DNA of 50,025 nt from Sphingobium xanthum (GCF_019737615.1 NZ_JAHKKS010000017.1:1-50025), one strand, 5' to 3'; numbered from the stretch's first letter, positions 16,899-26,970 are shown. Numbers and translations: made by a program. Notes: generated by a model from the letters alone, not told the origin.

Positions 16899-17969
16899 TC
16901 AGCGCGCGATGCCGGCCCGCTCGATCAGGGCGCGCCACCAGCCTTCATTGGCCAGATACCAGGCGAGGGTCTGCGCGAAGCCTTCGGCGAAGGTGCGGCG
17001 CGGCGCATAGCCGAGCTCTTCCCGCGCCTTGGTCTCGTCGATTGCATAGCGCCGGTCATGCCCGGCGCGATCGGTTACATAGGTTTTCAGGCTGGCCGAG
17101 GGCTGGCCCTTGGCGGCAGGGGCATCGGGGAAGCGCGCGGCGAGGCCGGGATCCTCGATGAAGGCGCGATCGACCGTCGCGCAGATTTCCGCGATCACCG
17201 TGAGATTGGGCAACTCCTGTCCGCCGCCGATATTGTAGGTCTCGCCGGGCCGGCCGACCTGCAGCACCTTCTCGATGCCGTGGCAATGATCCTCGACATG
17301 CAGCCAGTCGCGCACGTTCATGCCGTCGCCATAGATGGGCAGGGTGCGGCCATGCAGGCAGTTCAGCAGAAACAGCGGAATCAGCTTCTCGGGGAATTGA
17401 TAGGGACCGTAATTGTTCGAGCAATTGCTCGTGGTGACCTCCAGCCCATAGGTATGGTGATAGGCGCGCACGAGATGATCCGAGCCGGCCTTGCTCGCGG
17501 AATAAGGCGAGTTGGGCGCATAGGGCGTCGTCTCACTGAACGCAGGATCTTCCGGGCCGAGCGAACCATAGACCTCGTCGGTCGAGACATGATGGAAGCG
17601 GTGCGGCTTGCCGGTGCCAGTGTCGAGCCAGAGTTTCCGGGCGGCCTTGAGCAGGCTGTGCGTGCCGATGACATTGGTCGTGACGAAGGCGTCCGGGCCG
17701 GTAATCGAGCGATCGACATGGCTCTCGGCGGCGAAATGGACAATTCTGTCGATGTTGCGCTCGGCCAGCAGCTTTTCGACCAGAGCCGTGTCGCAGATGT
17801 CGCCGACGACGAGATCGACGCTGTTCAGCCCGTCGAGATTGGCGGGATTCCCGGCATAGGTCAGCACATCCAGCACGGTGACGGTATCGCCGGGATGATG
17901 CGCGGCCCAGTAATGCACGAAATTGGCGCCGATGAAGCCGGCACCGCCGGTGACGAGTAGATTAGCCAT
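16899..17969 (-). CDS. rmlB: dTDP-glucose 4,6-dehydratase
   Basis: Second step of dTDP-L-rhamnose synthesis: dTDP-glucose to dTDP-4-keto-6-deoxyglucose in the cytoplasm. The 356-residue protein has the NAD-binding GGAGFIGANFV at about 8-18, the family signature STDEVYGSLG, and the catalytic YSASKAGSDH (Tyr-x3-Lys). It also has the substrate-binding NNYGPYQFPEKLIPLF region. It is the last gene of rmlA-C-D-B on the minus strand and its start overlaps the end of rmlD by eight bases. Length is normal for the family. Confidence 0.97.
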   Translation of the reverse strand: MANLLVTGGAGFIGANFVHYWAAHHPGDTVTVLDVLTYAGNPANLDGLNSVDLVVGDICDTALVEKLLAERNIDRIVHFAAESHVDRSITGPDAFVTTNVIGTHSLLKAARKLWLDTGTGKPHRFHHVSTDEVYGSLGPEDPAFSETTPYAPNSPYSASKAGSDHLVRAYHHTYGLEVTTSNCSNNYGPYQFPEKLIPLFLLNCLHGRTLPIYGDGMNVRDWLHVEDHCHGIEKVLQVGRPGETYNIGGGQELPNLTVIAEICATVDRAFIEDPGLAARFPDAPAAKGQPSASLKTYVTDRAGHDRRYAIDETKAREELGYAPRRTFAEGFAQTLAWYLANEGWWRALIERAGIAR

Positions 17970-18828
17970 TCGTCTTGATCACTCCGAGCATCTCGCGAAG
18001 ATGGACGCGCCAGTGCGGCGCGGGCGCCCCGATCAGCGCGACCGCCGAGCCCTTGTCCAGAACCGAATAGGACGGCCGCCGCGCGGGGGTGGGATAGTCG
18101 CTGGTCGCAATCGGAATGACGGGCACCTTGCGGGACAACAGACCGAGAGCCACCGCATCCTCCTGGATCGCGACGGCGAAGTCGTACCAGCTCGCCGCTC
18201 CGCTGTCCGTCCAGTGGTGGATGCCGCGCGCACCGGCGGCATCAAGCGCCCAGATGGCGCGGGCGAGCCCGTCCGCGAAGGTCGGCGTGCCGATCTGATC
18301 GGCAACGACGCGCACCTCATCGCGCTCGGCCATGAGGCGCAGCATCGTGCGCACGAAATCATGGCCGGTGACACCATAGACCCAGGCGGTGCGCAGGATG
18401 AGCGCATCGGGCAAGGCGGCCTGCACGGCCTGCTCGCCGGCAAGCTTCGTCGCGCCATAGACACCGAGCGGCGCGGTCGGATGATCAGGCGCATAGGGAT
18501 GGCCGGACGACCCATCGAACACGAAATCGGTCGAGACGTGGACTAAGCGGGCACCGGCCGCGGCGGCTGCCGTCGCGAGATATCCGGGCGCCGCGCCGTT
18601 GATCCGCTGCGCGGTCTCGGCATCGCTCTCGGCCTTGTCGACTGCGGTATAGGCAGCAGCGTTGATGACCAGAGCGGGGGCCGCGTCGCCGATCGTCGCC
18701 GCTACCGCACTCGCATCGCCGATGTCGAGACCCGTACGATCGAACGGCACGATCTTCACGCCCGCCGGCGCAGTCGCCTGCAAGGCCCGGCCAAGCTGGC
18801 CGCCGGCGCCGGTGATCACGACCTTCAC
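17962..18828 (-). CDS. rmlD: dTDP-4-dehydrorhamnose reductase
   Basis: Final step of the pathway: NAD(P)H reduction of dTDP-4-keto-L-rhamnose to dTDP-L-rhamnose. The 288-residue short-chain dehydrogenase has GAGGQLGRAL (7-16) for cofactor binding, VINAAAYTAVDKAESD, STDFVFDG and the catalytic YGATKLAGE (Tyr-x3-Lys). It overlaps rmlC by four bases and rmlB by eight, so the operon is translationally coupled. Length and motifs are those of the family. Confidence 0.97.
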   Translation of the reverse strand: MKVVITGAGGQLGRALQATAPAGVKIVPFDRTGLDIGDASAVAATIGDAAPALVINAAAYTAVDKAESDAETAQRINGAAPGYLATAAAAAGARLVHVSTDFVFDGSSGHPYAPDHPTAPLGVYGATKLAGEQAVQAALPDALILRTAWVYGVTGHDFVRTMLRLMAERDEVRVVADQIGTPTFADGLARAIWALDAAGARGIHHWTDSGAASWYDFAVAIQEDAVALGLLSRKVPVIPIATSDYPTPARRPSYSVLDKGSAVALIGAPAPHWRVHLREMLGVIKTNG

Positions 18829-19370
18829 GGAAAGGTCACCGCGTCCGCGAGCAGCTTGCCCTGCTGATCCTTGCCGTTGAGCTGGGGCACGATGTCGCCA
18901 AGCGGCCAGTCTATGCCGACCGCCGGATCATTCCACAGCAGGCTGTGTTCGTTGGCCGGATCGTAGAAACCCCGGCACTTGTACAGAAAGTCCGTGCCGT
19001 CCTCGAGACACAGGAAGCCATGCGCCATGCCCTCGGGCACCCAGAGCATCCGCTTGTTGGCTGCGCTCAGCTCGACACCGACCCACTTGCCGAAGGCCGG
19101 CGAAGAGCGCCGCATATCGACCGCGACGTCGAACACCGCCCCGGCTGTGACGCGGACCAGCTTTCCCTGTGCGCCGGGCGACTGATAATGCAGGCCGCGC
19201 AGCACCCCGCGCGATGAACGGCTGTGGTTGTCCTGCACGAAGTCGATGTTCAGCCCGACCGCCTCGAACGTGCGCTGGTTCCAACTTTCCATGAAGAAGC
19301 CGCGATCGTCCCCGAAGACGCGCGGCTCCAATATCAAGACTCCGGGAATCGCCGTCTCGACGACATTCAT
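18825..19370 (-). CDS. rmlC: dTDP-4-dehydrorhamnose 3,5-epimerase
   Basis: This cupin enzyme epimerises C3 and C5 of dTDP-4-keto-6-deoxyglucose to give the L-rhamno form. The 181 residues include [30 protein letters not shown] with the catalytic His region, [20 protein letters not shown], and the [15 protein letters not shown] metal-independent cupin core. It is of normal length for the family and overlaps both neighbours by four bases (ATGA-type junctions). Confidence 0.97.
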   Translation of the reverse strand: MNVVETAIPGVLILEPRVFGDDRGFFMESWNQRTFEAVGLNIDFVQDNHSRSSRGVLRGLHYQSPGAQGKLVRVTAGAVFDVAVDMRRSSPAFGKWVGVELSAANKRMLWVPEGMAHGFLCLEDGTDFLYKCRGFYDPANEHSLLWNDPAVGIDWPLGDIVPQLNGKDQQGKLLADAVTFP

Positions 19371-20245
19371 GCGACGCCGCGCTCCAGCAATTGCAGCAGA
19401 TACTCGCCATAGCCCGACTTGCGCAGCGGCTCGGCAACACGCAGCAACTGCGCGTCATCGATGAAGCCCATGCGCCAGCACAGCTCCTCCGGGCAGCAGA
19501 TCTTGAGGCCCTGCCGCTCCTCGGTGATACGCACATAATTGGCCGCGTCGATCAGCGAGCCATGCGTCCCGGTATCCAGCCAGGCATAGCCCCGGCCCAT
19601 CAGCTCGACATTGAGCTCGCCCGCTTCGAGATAGACACGGTTGAGATCGGTTATCTCCAGCTCGCCGCGCGGCGAAGGCGCCAGATTCGCGGCGCGCTCG
19701 ACGGCCTTGCCATCATAGAAATAGAGACCGGTCACAGCATAATGGGACTTGGGCTGGGCGGGCTTTTCCTCGATCGTCTCGGCCCGCCCGTCCTTGTCGA
19801 AGGAAACCACACCATATGCGGTCGGGTCTTTGACATAATAACCGAACACGGTTGCGCCGCTGTCCCGCGCGGAAGCTGCCCCGACCAGCTCGGTCAGACC
19901 ATGACCGTAGAAGATATTGTCGCCCAGGATCAGTGCCGAGGGATCAGTGCCGACAAAATCGGCGCCGATATGATAGGCTTGCGCCAGACCCTCGGGCTTG
20001 GGCTGGGCCGCATAATGCAGCGTGAGGCCAAGGTCCGACCCATCGCCCAGCAACGCCTGGAAAGCGGCCTGATCCTGCGGCGTCGTGATGATCATGATCT
20101 CGCGAATGCCCGCCAGGATGAGCACCGAGAGGGGATAATAGATCATCGGCTTGTCGTAGACCGGCATGAGCTGCTTGGAGACCGCCTTGGTCAGCGGATA
20201 CAACCGCGTCCCGGAACCGCCGGCCAATATGATGCCTTTACGCAA
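19367..20245 (-). CDS. rmlA: Glucose-1-phosphate thymidylyltransferase
   Basis: First step of dTDP-L-rhamnose synthesis: glucose-1-phosphate plus dTTP to dTDP-glucose. The 292-residue nucleotidyltransferase carries the N-terminal [16 protein letters not shown] signature with the catalytic Arg, [28 protein letters not shown] and [13 protein letters not shown]. It is normally feedback-inhibited by dTDP-rhamnose. It is first in the rmlACDB operon; the 236-base gap upstream (20246-20481) is shared with the divergent small membrane-protein gene and should hold both promoters. Confidence 0.97.
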   Translation of the reverse strand: MRKGIILAGGSGTRLYPLTKAVSKQLMPVYDKPMIYYPLSVLILAGIREIMIITTPQDQAAFQALLGDGSDLGLTLHYAAQPKPEGLAQAYHIGADFVGTDPSALILGDNIFYGHGLTELVGAASARDSGATVFGYYVKDPTAYGVVSFDKDGRAETIEEKPAQPKSHYAVTGLYFYDGKAVERAANLAPSPRGELEITDLNRVYLEAGELNVELMGRGYAWLDTGTHGSLIDAANYVRITEERQGLKICCPEELCWRMGFIDDAQLLRVAEPLRKSGYGEYLLQLLERGVA

Positions 20246-20481
20246 CGTGTCGCTCCCACTCAGGACACCAGGGGTCTGTCACCAAGCCCTAGCTCCTCGC
20301 CTCCGCTTTGCAAGCATTTGACCGACGACTTGATGTTTCAGCGCGCCTGTTAACGTAATTGTGAGCCATAGCTTCCAAAAACATCGTGAATCGCCTTTCC
20401 TTTTTCTGTGATAAAATTTAGCGCTTGGCCCCGAACCCGGTAAACTGGCGGTTTACGGCTTTCCGCCCGTGGAGACGATTG
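20246..20481. promoter_or_regulatory. Divergent promoter region, rmlA / small membrane protein
   Basis: The two genes are read away from this 236-base gap. Its centre (20330-20425) is AT-rich for this genome and includes GTTAACGTAATTGTGAG-like sequence. No clear operator or hairpin was seen; exact promoter elements cannot be placed. Confidence 0.4.
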
Positions 20482-20739
20482 ATGGAAACGGTCTATGACT
20501 GGCTCTCGCTTGCGATTTTTGCTGGTATCATCGTGCTGTTTCTCCAGCGCTCGTCGATGGAAAACCCGCCCGATCGCATGATCGACTATCTGCCGCCCGC
20601 CCTGGGCTGTGCGATCGCCAACCAGGCAGGCAATTACGGCCTCGAAAATGACAGCATCCTGATGCACATCGTGGGTGTCGCACTGCTCGTCGGCGTTCTC
20701 GTCTATGTCTGGCTGGTCCTCAAACCCAATTTGAAATAG
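20482..20739 (+). CDS. Small membrane protein, resembles XrtV sorting-system accessory protein
   Basis: An 85-residue protein with two hydrophobic segments (WLSLAIFAGIIVLFLQ, about 6-21, and IVGVALLVGVLVYVWLVL, about 64-81). Between them lies a loop with PPDRMIDYLPPALGCAIANQAGNYG. From memory this pattern matches small proteins annotated as accessory to exosortase V in sphingomonad EPS loci; I cannot confirm it here, and no exosortase or PEP-CTERM protein was found in the window. The ATG at 20482 has GGAGA six bases upstream; an earlier TTG start (20425) is less likely. It precedes ugd by 82 bases and may be co-transcribed with the nucleotide-sugar genes. Confidence 0.6.
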   Translation: METVYDWLSLAIFAGIIVLFLQRSSMENPPDRMIDYLPPALGCAIANQAGNYGLENDSILMHIVGVALLVGVLVYVWLVLKPNLK

Positions 20740-20821
20740 GGCCGCGGCATCGGCCTGAGCCGCGGCGGCACGGACTGCCCGGCCAAGCTCCAATTTCCCA
20801 AAGACAAGAGGAACTGCTCAG

Positions 20822-22123
20822 GTGAAAATCACGATGATCGGTTCGGGCTATGTTGGCCTGGTGTCCGGTGCCTGCTTTGCCGATTTCGGGCATGACGTGA
20901 TCTGCGTCGATAAGGACAAGAGCAAGATCGACGCCCTGCTGGCCGGCCGCATCCCGATCTTCGAGCCGGGTCTCGATCATCTGGTCGCCAGCAACGTCGC
21001 GGCCGGGCGCCTGTCCTTCACCACCGATCTGGCTTCGGCCGTGCCGGATGCCGACGCCGTGTTCATTGCCGTCGGCACGCCGTCGCGGCGCGGCGACGGT
21101 CATGCGGACCTGAGCTATGTCTATGCCGCCGCCGCCGAAGTCGCGGCGTTGCTCAAGGGCTTCACCGTCATCGTCGACAAATCGACCGTGCCGGTCGGCA
21201 CCGGCGACGAGGTCGAACGCATCGTGCGCGAGACCAATCCGGACGCCGACTTCGCCGTCGTCTCCAATCCCGAGTTCCTGCGCGAAGGCGCGGCGATCGA
21301 CGACTTCAAGCGGCCCGACCGTGTCGTCATCGGCGGCGACGATCCGCGCGCGCTGGAAGTGATGCGCCAGATCTACCGCCCGCTCGCGCTCGGCCGCTCG
21401 CCGATCATCGAGATGAGCCGACGCGGCGCCGAGCTTACCAAATATGCGGGCAACGCTTTCCTCGCGACCAAGATCACCTTCATCAACGAGATTGCTGATC
21501 TGTGCGAAAAGGTCGGTGCGGACGTGCAGGAAGTGGCGCGCGGCATCGGCCTCGACAACCGCATCGGCAGCAAGTTCCTGCATGCGGGCCCCGGCTATGG
21601 CGGCAGCTGCTTCCCCAAGGACACGCTCGCTCTGCTCAAGACCGCGCAGGACCATGACGCGCCCCAGCGCATCGTCGAGGCGGTCGTGGCGGTGAACGAC
21701 AACCGCAAGCGCGCCATGGGCCGCAAGGTCATCGCCGCCTGCGGCGGCGATGTGCGCGGCAAGACGATCGCCGTGCTCGGCCTCACCTTCAAGCCGAATA
21801 CCGACGACATGCGCGACAGCCCGGCCATCGCCGTCATCCAGACCTTGCAGGACGCCGGCGCCACCATCCGCGCTTATGATCCGGAAGGCGCCGAGCAGGC
21901 GAAGCTCGTCCTCACCGACATCGACTATTGCAGCAATGCCTATGAGCCGATGGACGGCGCCGATGCGCTCGTCATCATCACCGAATGGGATGCCTTCCGC
22001 GCGCTCGACCTGACGCGGATCAAGTCGCTACTGAAGGCGCCAATCCTGGTGGACCTGCGCAACATCTATCCGCGTGACGCCGTCGAGGCGGCCGGTTTCG
22101 CTTACACCGCTGTCGGCCGGTGA
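20822..22123 (+). CDS. ugd: UDP-glucose 6-dehydrogenase
   Basis: Oxidises UDP-glucose to UDP-glucuronate with two NAD+. The 433-residue protein starts at a GTG with AAGAGGAAC upstream. It has the NAD fold MIGSGYVGLVSGACFADFGH, FIAVGTPS, DKSTVPVGTGD, NPEFLREG, and the catalytic Cys in GPGYGGSCFPKDT. Near the C-terminus is LGLTFKPNTDDMRDSPA. Its stop overlaps the start of the epimerase gene (GTGA), so the two are coupled and probably feed one uronic-acid branch of EPS synthesis together with galU downstream. Confidence 0.96.
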   Translation: MKITMIGSGYVGLVSGACFADFGHDVICVDKDKSKIDALLAGRIPIFEPGLDHLVASNVAAGRLSFTTDLASAVPDADAVFIAVGTPSRRGDGHADLSYVYAAAAEVAALLKGFTVIVDKSTVPVGTGDEVERIVRETNPDADFAVVSNPEFLREGAAIDDFKRPDRVVIGGDDPRALEVMRQIYRPLALGRSPIIEMSRRGAELTKYAGNAFLATKITFINEIADLCEKVGADVQEVARGIGLDNRIGSKFLHAGPGYGGSCFPKDTLALLKTAQDHDAPQRIVEAVVAVNDNRKRAMGRKVIAACGGDVRGKTIAVLGLTFKPNTDDMRDSPAIAVIQTLQDAGATIRAYDPEGAEQAKLVLTDIDYCSNAYEPMDGADALVIITEWDAFRALDLTRIKSLLKAPILVDLRNIYPRDAVEAAGFAYTAVGR

Positions 22124-23109
22124 GCGAGCCCGCGCCGATCCTCGTGACCGGCGCCGCCGGTTTCATCGGCCATGCGACCGCGCATCGTCTGCTGGAGCGC
22201 GGCGAGCGCGTCATCGGCGTCGATATCGTCAATGACTATTATGATCCAGCGCTGAAAGAGGCGCGGCTCGCGACCTTCAACGGGCGCCGCGAGTTCAGCT
22301 TTCACCGGATAGACATTGCCGATGTGGAAGCCATCGGCGCCCTCGTGCGGGATCAAAAGGTCCGCCGCATCGTCCATCTCGCGGCGCAGGCGGGTGTGCG
22401 CTACAGCCTTGAAAATCCCTTTGCGTACGAGCGCTCCAATCTGGCCGGGCATCTCTCGCTGCTGGAAGCGAGCCGCCACGCGCCCGAGTTCGAGCATCTC
22501 GTCTACGCCTCCTCCAGCTCGGTCTATGGTGATCGGCCGCTGACCGGTCAGGGCTTTCGCGAGGACGATCCGGTTGACATGCCCGTCTCGCTCTACGCCG
22601 CGACCAAGCGGAGCTGCGAGCTCATCAGCCAGAGCTATGCGAAGCTCTATGGCTTCCCACAGACCGGCCTGCGCTTCTTCACCGTCTATGGCCCCTGGGG
22701 CCGCCCCGACATGGCCTATTTCAGTTTCACCCGGAAGATCCTCGCAGGCGAGCCGATCGAGGTCTACGGCGAAGGCAGGATGGCGCGCGACTTCACCTAC
22801 GTCGATGACATCGTCGATGGCATCATCGGCGCGCTCGACAATCCGCCGCCCCCGGGGGAGAATCGCATTCTCAACATCGGCGACAGCCACCCGGTCGGTC
22901 TCATGGACATGATCGAGACGCTGGAAAATGCGATCGGCCGGAAAGCCGAAAAAATCATGCGGCCGATGCAACCCGGAGACGTCACCGCGACTTATGCGGA
23001 TGTGGGGAAGCTTCACGCTCTGACCGGCTATCGTCCCAAGGTCATGCTGGCCGAAGGATTGCAACGCTTTGCCGATTGGTATCGGGATTTTTACCGCACC
23101 AGCGGATAG
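22120..23109 (+). CDS. NAD-dependent epimerase, probable UDP-glucuronate 4-epimerase
   Basis: The 329-residue extended short-chain dehydrogenase has TGAAGFIGHATAHRLLERG (10-28) for NAD, VHLAAQAGVRYSLENP, and YASSSSVYG. The catalytic SLYAATKRSCE has Tyr-x3-Lys, and FFTVYGPWGRPDMA is typical of UDP-glucuronate 4-epimerases (LpsL/Cap1J type). The product would be UDP-galacturonate. Coupling by a four-base overlap to ugd, which makes its substrate, supports this over a UDP-glucose epimerase. Start is a GTG. Confidence 0.85.
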   Translation: MSEPAPILVTGAAGFIGHATAHRLLERGERVIGVDIVNDYYDPALKEARLATFNGRREFSFHRIDIADVEAIGALVRDQKVRRIVHLAAQAGVRYSLENPFAYERSNLAGHLSLLEASRHAPEFEHLVYASSSSVYGDRPLTGQGFREDDPVDMPVSLYAATKRSCELISQSYAKLYGFPQTGLRFFTVYGPWGRPDMAYFSFTRKILAGEPIEVYGEGRMARDFTYVDDIVDGIIGALDNPPPPGENRILNIGDSHPVGLMDMIETLENAIGRKAEKIMRPMQPGDVTATYADVGKLHALTGYRPKVMLAEGLQRFADWYRDFYRTSG

Positions 23110-23152
23110 CGGGAACTGACCTGTCGTCCGATTCACTTGTGGGGGGTTCGAA

Positions 23153-24016
23153 TTGACTGTCCGTAAAGCCGTATTTCCCGTGGCCGGTCTCGGCACGCGC
23201 TTCCTGCCTGCCACCAAGGCCGTGCCCAAGGAGCTGCTGCCGGTCGTCGACCGTCCGCTGGTCCAATATGCCGTAGATGAGGCGCTTGAAGCCGGGATCG
23301 AGACGATGATCTTCGTCACCGGCCGCAACAAGGGCGCGATCGAGGATCATTTCGACGTCGCTTATGAGCTGGAGCGCATCCAGGCTGATCGCGGCAAGCC
23401 GCTCGACGCGCTGGAAGGCACCCGCCTCACGCCCGGCAACGCCATCTTCGTGCGCCAGCAGGAGCCGCGCGGCCTCGGCCACGCCATCTGGTGCGCGCGC
23501 GACATCATCGGCAACGAGCCCTTCGCGATCATCCTGCCCGACGAGCTGCTGATCGGCCGCGAGAAGGGCTGCTTGGCGCAGATGGTCGATCAGTACGAGA
23601 AGGTCGGCGGCAACCTCGTCTGCGCGCTCGAAGTGCCGATGGACGAGACGCCGAACTACGGCATCATCGATCCGGGCCTGCGCGATGACGTGCTCACCGA
23701 AGTAAAAGGCCTCGTCGAAAAACCCAAACTCGGCACCGCGCCCTCCAATCTGATGCTGCCCGGTCGCTACATTCTCCAGCCCGAGGTCATGGACCTGCTC
23801 GCGACGCAGGAAGCCGGCGCGGGCGGCGAAGTGCAACTCACCGATTCCATGGCGAAGCTGATCGGCAAGCAGCCCTTCCACGGTGTGACTTTCGACGGCG
23901 AGCGGTTCGACTGCGGATCCAAGCTCGGCTTTGCGCAAGCGAACTTCGCGCTGGCCTGCCGGGATGCGGCCATGGGTGCCGAATTGCGGGGCTGGGCGAA
24001 AGCGCTGCTGGGCTGA
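23153..24016 (+). CDS. galU: UTP-glucose-1-phosphate uridylyltransferase
   Basis: Makes UDP-glucose, the donor for the priming transferase and substrate of Ugd. The 287-residue protein has VFPVAGLGTRFLPATKAVPKE with the catalytic Arg/Lys, VVDRPLVQYAVDEA, FAIILPDELL, ETPNYGIIDPG, KGLVEKP and FDCGSKLGF. Translation appears to start at a TTG (23153) behind GGGGGG six bases upstream; the family N-terminus fits this start. It follows the epimerase by 43 bases and ends the nucleotide-sugar group. Confidence 0.95.
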   Translation: MTVRKAVFPVAGLGTRFLPATKAVPKELLPVVDRPLVQYAVDEALEAGIETMIFVTGRNKGAIEDHFDVAYELERIQADRGKPLDALEGTRLTPGNAIFVRQQEPRGLGHAIWCARDIIGNEPFAIILPDELLIGREKGCLAQMVDQYEKVGGNLVCALEVPMDETPNYGIIDPGLRDDVLTEVKGLVEKPKLGTAPSNLMLPGRYILQPEVMDLLATQEAGAGGEVQLTDSMAKLIGKQPFHGVTFDGERFDCGSKLGFAQANFALACRDAAMGAELRGWAKALLG

Positions 24017-24157
24017 ACCTCTTGCCAGCTTCTCCTCTTCTGAGGAGGGGCTACGGCGTTCCACAGCACCGCCTGTTCATCCAGCTTCGTAATCACATCC
24101 GCGCGCTGCCGCTGCCGCAACGCCCGATATTGTCAACATCACGATCGCCAGAACGAG

Positions 24158-24187
24158 AAAAGGGCGGACCCGCCGGGTCCGCCCTTT
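24158..24187. terminator. Bidirectional terminator between galU and petC
   Basis: AAAGGGCGGACCC and GGGTCCGCCCTTT form a 13-bp stem with a three-base loop. TTTCTC follows on the plus strand and TTTTCTCG on the minus strand. It separates the convergent galU and cytochrome bc1 transcripts. Confidence 0.9.
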
Positions 24188-24225
24188 CTCTGTCGATCGC
24201 GGCGGCCTGCGCCCGCCGCACCCGA

Positions 24226-25065
24226 TCAATGTTCCTTGTTCGCCCAGATATTCTGATAGGACATATAGGCCAGAACCGTCGCGATGAGCAGGAAGACGAT
24301 CACGGCGACGCCGGTGCTCTTGCGCGCTTCCATCTTCGGCTCGGCCGTCCACATCAGGAAGGCGGAGACGTCCTGCGCCATCTGATCGACCGTCGGCTTG
24401 GGCTGACCCTCGCCATAGGTCACCTGGCCCTCGGCCGACAGCGGCGGCGCCATGGCAAGGTTCAGGTTCGCGAAATAGGGATTGTAGTGCAGCCCCTCGC
24501 CGGTCTTGGCATCCGGGAACTTCTTGAGCAGCTCGGCTGGCTGGCTCTGATAGCCGGTCAGCAGCGAATAGATATAGTTGGCACCATCGTGACGAGCCTT
24601 GGCCATCAGCGAGAGGTCTGGCGGAATTGCGTTATTGTTCGCCGCCCGCGCCGCGACATCATTGGGATAGACGAGCGGGAACTTGTCGGCCGGGATACCG
24701 GGACGGGTAGCCGCCTCGCCGGTCTTGGGATCGACGTCCGGCACCTGACGCGCCTTGGCGATCGCCTTCACTTCGGCCTCGCTATAGCCGAGATCGCCCA
24801 GGCTGCGGAACGCGACCTGATGCAGCGAGTGACAGGCCGAGCAGACTTCCGTGTAGACCTGGAAGCCGCGCTGCAACTGCGCCCGGTCATAATGACCGAG
24901 CGGGCCGTTGAAGCTCCACGCCACCTTCTTGGGATGCTCGTGGAAGGCATGCTCCACCGTCTCGGCCGGCGGCGCGCTGACATAGGCCACCGCGCCCCAC
25001 AGGAAGCTGAGCAGCAACATGCCCGCGAAGAAAAGGCCGACGAGCGCGCCTAGAAAACGAACCAT
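24226..25065 (-). CDS. petC: Cytochrome c1, bc1 complex subunit
   Basis: Haem-c subunit of ubiquinol-cytochrome c reductase; passes electrons from the Rieske centre to soluble or membrane cytochrome c on the periplasmic side. The 279 residues include an N-terminal signal/membrane segment, the haem site CSACH (about 75-79) and an axial-Met region NLAMAPPLS. A C-terminal membrane anchor lies at about 252-271 (GVAVIVFLLIATVLAYMSY). It is the last gene of petA-petB-petC, 13 bases after petB. Confidence 0.96.
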   Translation of the reverse strand: MVRFLGALVGLFFAGMLLLSFLWGAVAYVSAPPAETVEHAFHEHPKKVAWSFNGPLGHYDRAQLQRGFQVYTEVCSACHSLHQVAFRSLGDLGYSEAEVKAIAKARQVPDVDPKTGEAATRPGIPADKFPLVYPNDVAARAANNNAIPPDLSLMAKARHDGANYIYSLLTGYQSQPAELLKKFPDAKTGEGLHYNPYFANLNLAMAPPLSAEGQVTYGEGQPKPTVDQMAQDVSAFLMWTAEPKMEARKSTGVAVIVFLLIATVLAYMSYQNIWANKEH

Positions 25066-25078
25066 ATTCTAAGCCCCC

Positions 25079-26392
25079 TTATTCTGCCGCGATGGCGACA
25101 GTTTCGCCCGTCTTGTGCTTGGATTTCGCGAGCACGGCTTCGGTGATCGATCCCGGCAGCGGATCGGGCCGTTCGAACGACGCGATGATCGGCAGGATGA
25201 TCAGGAAGTGCGCGAAATAATAGGCCGCTGCCAGCTGCGAGATCATCACCCAGGGCTCCTCGGCCGGCGCCCCGCCGCAATAGCCCAGGATCAGTACATC
25301 GACGATGAGCAGAATGAAGAACTTCTTGAACAGCGGCCGATAGGTTCCCGAGCGGACCGGCGATGTGTCGATCCAAGGCAGGAAGAACAGCAGCAGGATC
25401 GACGCGAACATGGCGAGCACGCCGAGCAGCTTCGCGGGAACCAGCACGATGCCGGTGAACGGGATCGTCAGGTCCATCGTGAAGGCGCGCAGGATCGCGT
25501 AGAACGGCCAGAAATACCATTCAGGCACGATGTGCGCCGGCGTCGACATGGGGTTGGCCGGGATATAATTGTCCGGATGGCCCATGGCGTTGGGCGCGAA
25601 GAACACGGCCAGCGCGAAGATCAGGAAGAACACGCCCACGCCGAAGCCGTCCTTCGCCGTGTAATACGGGTGGAACGGAACGGTGTCCTGCGGACCCTTC
25701 ACTTCCACGCCCGTCGGGTTCGACGAGCCGGGGATGTGCAGCGCCCAGATGTGCAGGATGATGACGCCCGCAATCACGAACGGCAGCAGATAGTGGAGCG
25801 AGAAAAAGCGGTTCAGCGCGGCATTGCCGGGGGCGAAACCACCGAGCAGCCAGGTCTGGATCGGCTCGCCGACGACCGGAATGGCCGCGAAGAGGCCCGT
25901 GATCACCTGCGCGCCCCAGAAGCTCATCTGACCCCAGGGAAGCACATAGCCCATGAACGCGGTCGCCATCATCAGCAGGAAGATGACGATGCCGAGCAGC
26001 CACACCATCTCGCGCGGCGCCTTGTAGGAGCCGAAGAAAAGGCCGCGGAAGATGTGGATGTAGACCACGATGAAGAAGAAGCTCGCGCCGTTGGCGTGCG
26101 CATAGCGCAGCAGCCAGCCCGAGTTCACGTCCCGCATGATGTGCTCGACGGAGTCGAACGCAACCGCACCGTTCGCCGCATAATGCATGGCGAGGATGAT
26201 GCCGGTGACCAGCTGGACGGTCAGTGCGAGACCGGCCAGCACGCCGAAATTCCAGAAATAGTTGAGATTGCGCGGTACTTCGTACCCGCCGCCGACGGCG
26301 TTGTAGACGAAGCGCGGCAGCGGCAGCTTCTCGTCCATCCACTTCATCAGCGGATGCTTCGGCGTGTAATGCTCAGCCCAGGGAAAGCTCAT
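25079..26392 (-). CDS. petB: Cytochrome b, bc1 complex subunit
   Basis: The 437-residue integral membrane protein carries the two b haems and the Qo and Qi sites. It begins MSFPWAEHY, and [19 protein letters not shown] opens the first helix. [19 protein letters not shown] and [21 protein letters not shown] supply the haem-ligand His pairs, and [14 protein letters not shown] contains the Qo-site PEWY motif. The start at 26392 lies 11 bases after petA; the reading frame continues further upstream but that part only overlaps petA. Confidence 0.97.
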   Translation of the reverse strand: MSFPWAEHYTPKHPLMKWMDEKLPLPRFVYNAVGGGYEVPRNLNYFWNFGVLAGLALTVQLVTGIILAMHYAANGAVAFDSVEHIMRDVNSGWLLRYAHANGASFFFIVVYIHIFRGLFFGSYKAPREMVWLLGIVIFLLMMATAFMGYVLPWGQMSFWGAQVITGLFAAIPVVGEPIQTWLLGGFAPGNAALNRFFSLHYLLPFVIAGVIILHIWALHIPGSSNPTGVEVKGPQDTVPFHPYYTAKDGFGVGVFFLIFALAVFFAPNAMGHPDNYIPANPMSTPAHIVPEWYFWPFYAILRAFTMDLTIPFTGIVLVPAKLLGVLAMFASILLLFFLPWIDTSPVRSGTYRPLFKKFFILLIVDVLILGYCGGAPAEEPWVMISQLAAAYYFAHFLIILPIIASFERPDPLPGSITEAVLAKSKHKTGETVAIAAE

Positions 26393-26403
26393 TATCTTTA
26401 TCC

Positions 26404-26970
26404 TTAGCCTACGAGAATGGCGGTGTCGGACGTGAACGTATATTCGGGAACCACGAGGTTCTTGGGCGCGGGGCCCTTCCGGATACGCGCCGCCGTGTCG
26501 TAGTGCGAACCGTGGCACGGGCAGAAATAACCGCCAAACTCGCCCTTGTTCTCGCCTTCGCCGGCACCGAGCGGAACGCAGCCCAGATGGGTGCAGACGC
26601 CCATGGTGATGAGCCACTGCTTCTTGCCATCGACAACACGCTGCTCCAGCGTCTGCGGATCGCGCAACGTCGCCGGATCGACCGCATCGGCCTCAGCGAT
26701 CTCCTTGGCCGTCAGGTGACGGACGAAGAGCGGCTGGGAACGGAACACCGCCTTGATCGACTGGCCTTCGGTGATGGCGGACAGGTCGACTTCCGTCGTT
26801 GCCTGGGCCAGCACGTCGGCGCTGGGGTTCATCTGGGTGATGAGGGGATAGAGCACGGCGAGGCCGCCGACGCCCGCGAAGCTCACCGCCGCGATATTGA
26901 TGAAGTCGCGGCGGCGAACGCCCTCGTCCTCATGCGCGACAGCTTCCGTCCCTTGCACTTCAGTGGCCAT
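26404..26970 (-). CDS. petA: Rieske iron-sulfur subunit, bc1 complex
   Basis: This 188-residue subunit accepts electrons from ubiquinol at the Qo site. A Tat-type [18 protein letters not shown] (about 19-36) merges into the membrane anchor. The [2Fe-2S] site is CTHLGC plus CPCHGSHYD, with two Cys and two His ligands. It leads the petABC operon; the 300 bases upstream (26971-27270) must hold its promoter. Length is normal for the family. Confidence 0.97.
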   Translation of the reverse strand: MATEVQGTEAVAHEDEGVRRRDFINIAAVSFAGVGGLAVLYPLITQMNPSADVLAQATTEVDLSAITEGQSIKAVFRSQPLFVRHLTAKEIAEADAVDPATLRDPQTLEQRVVDGKKQWLITMGVCTHLGCVPLGAGEGENKGEFGGYFCPCHGSHYDTAARIRKGPAPKNLVVPEYTFTSDTAILVG

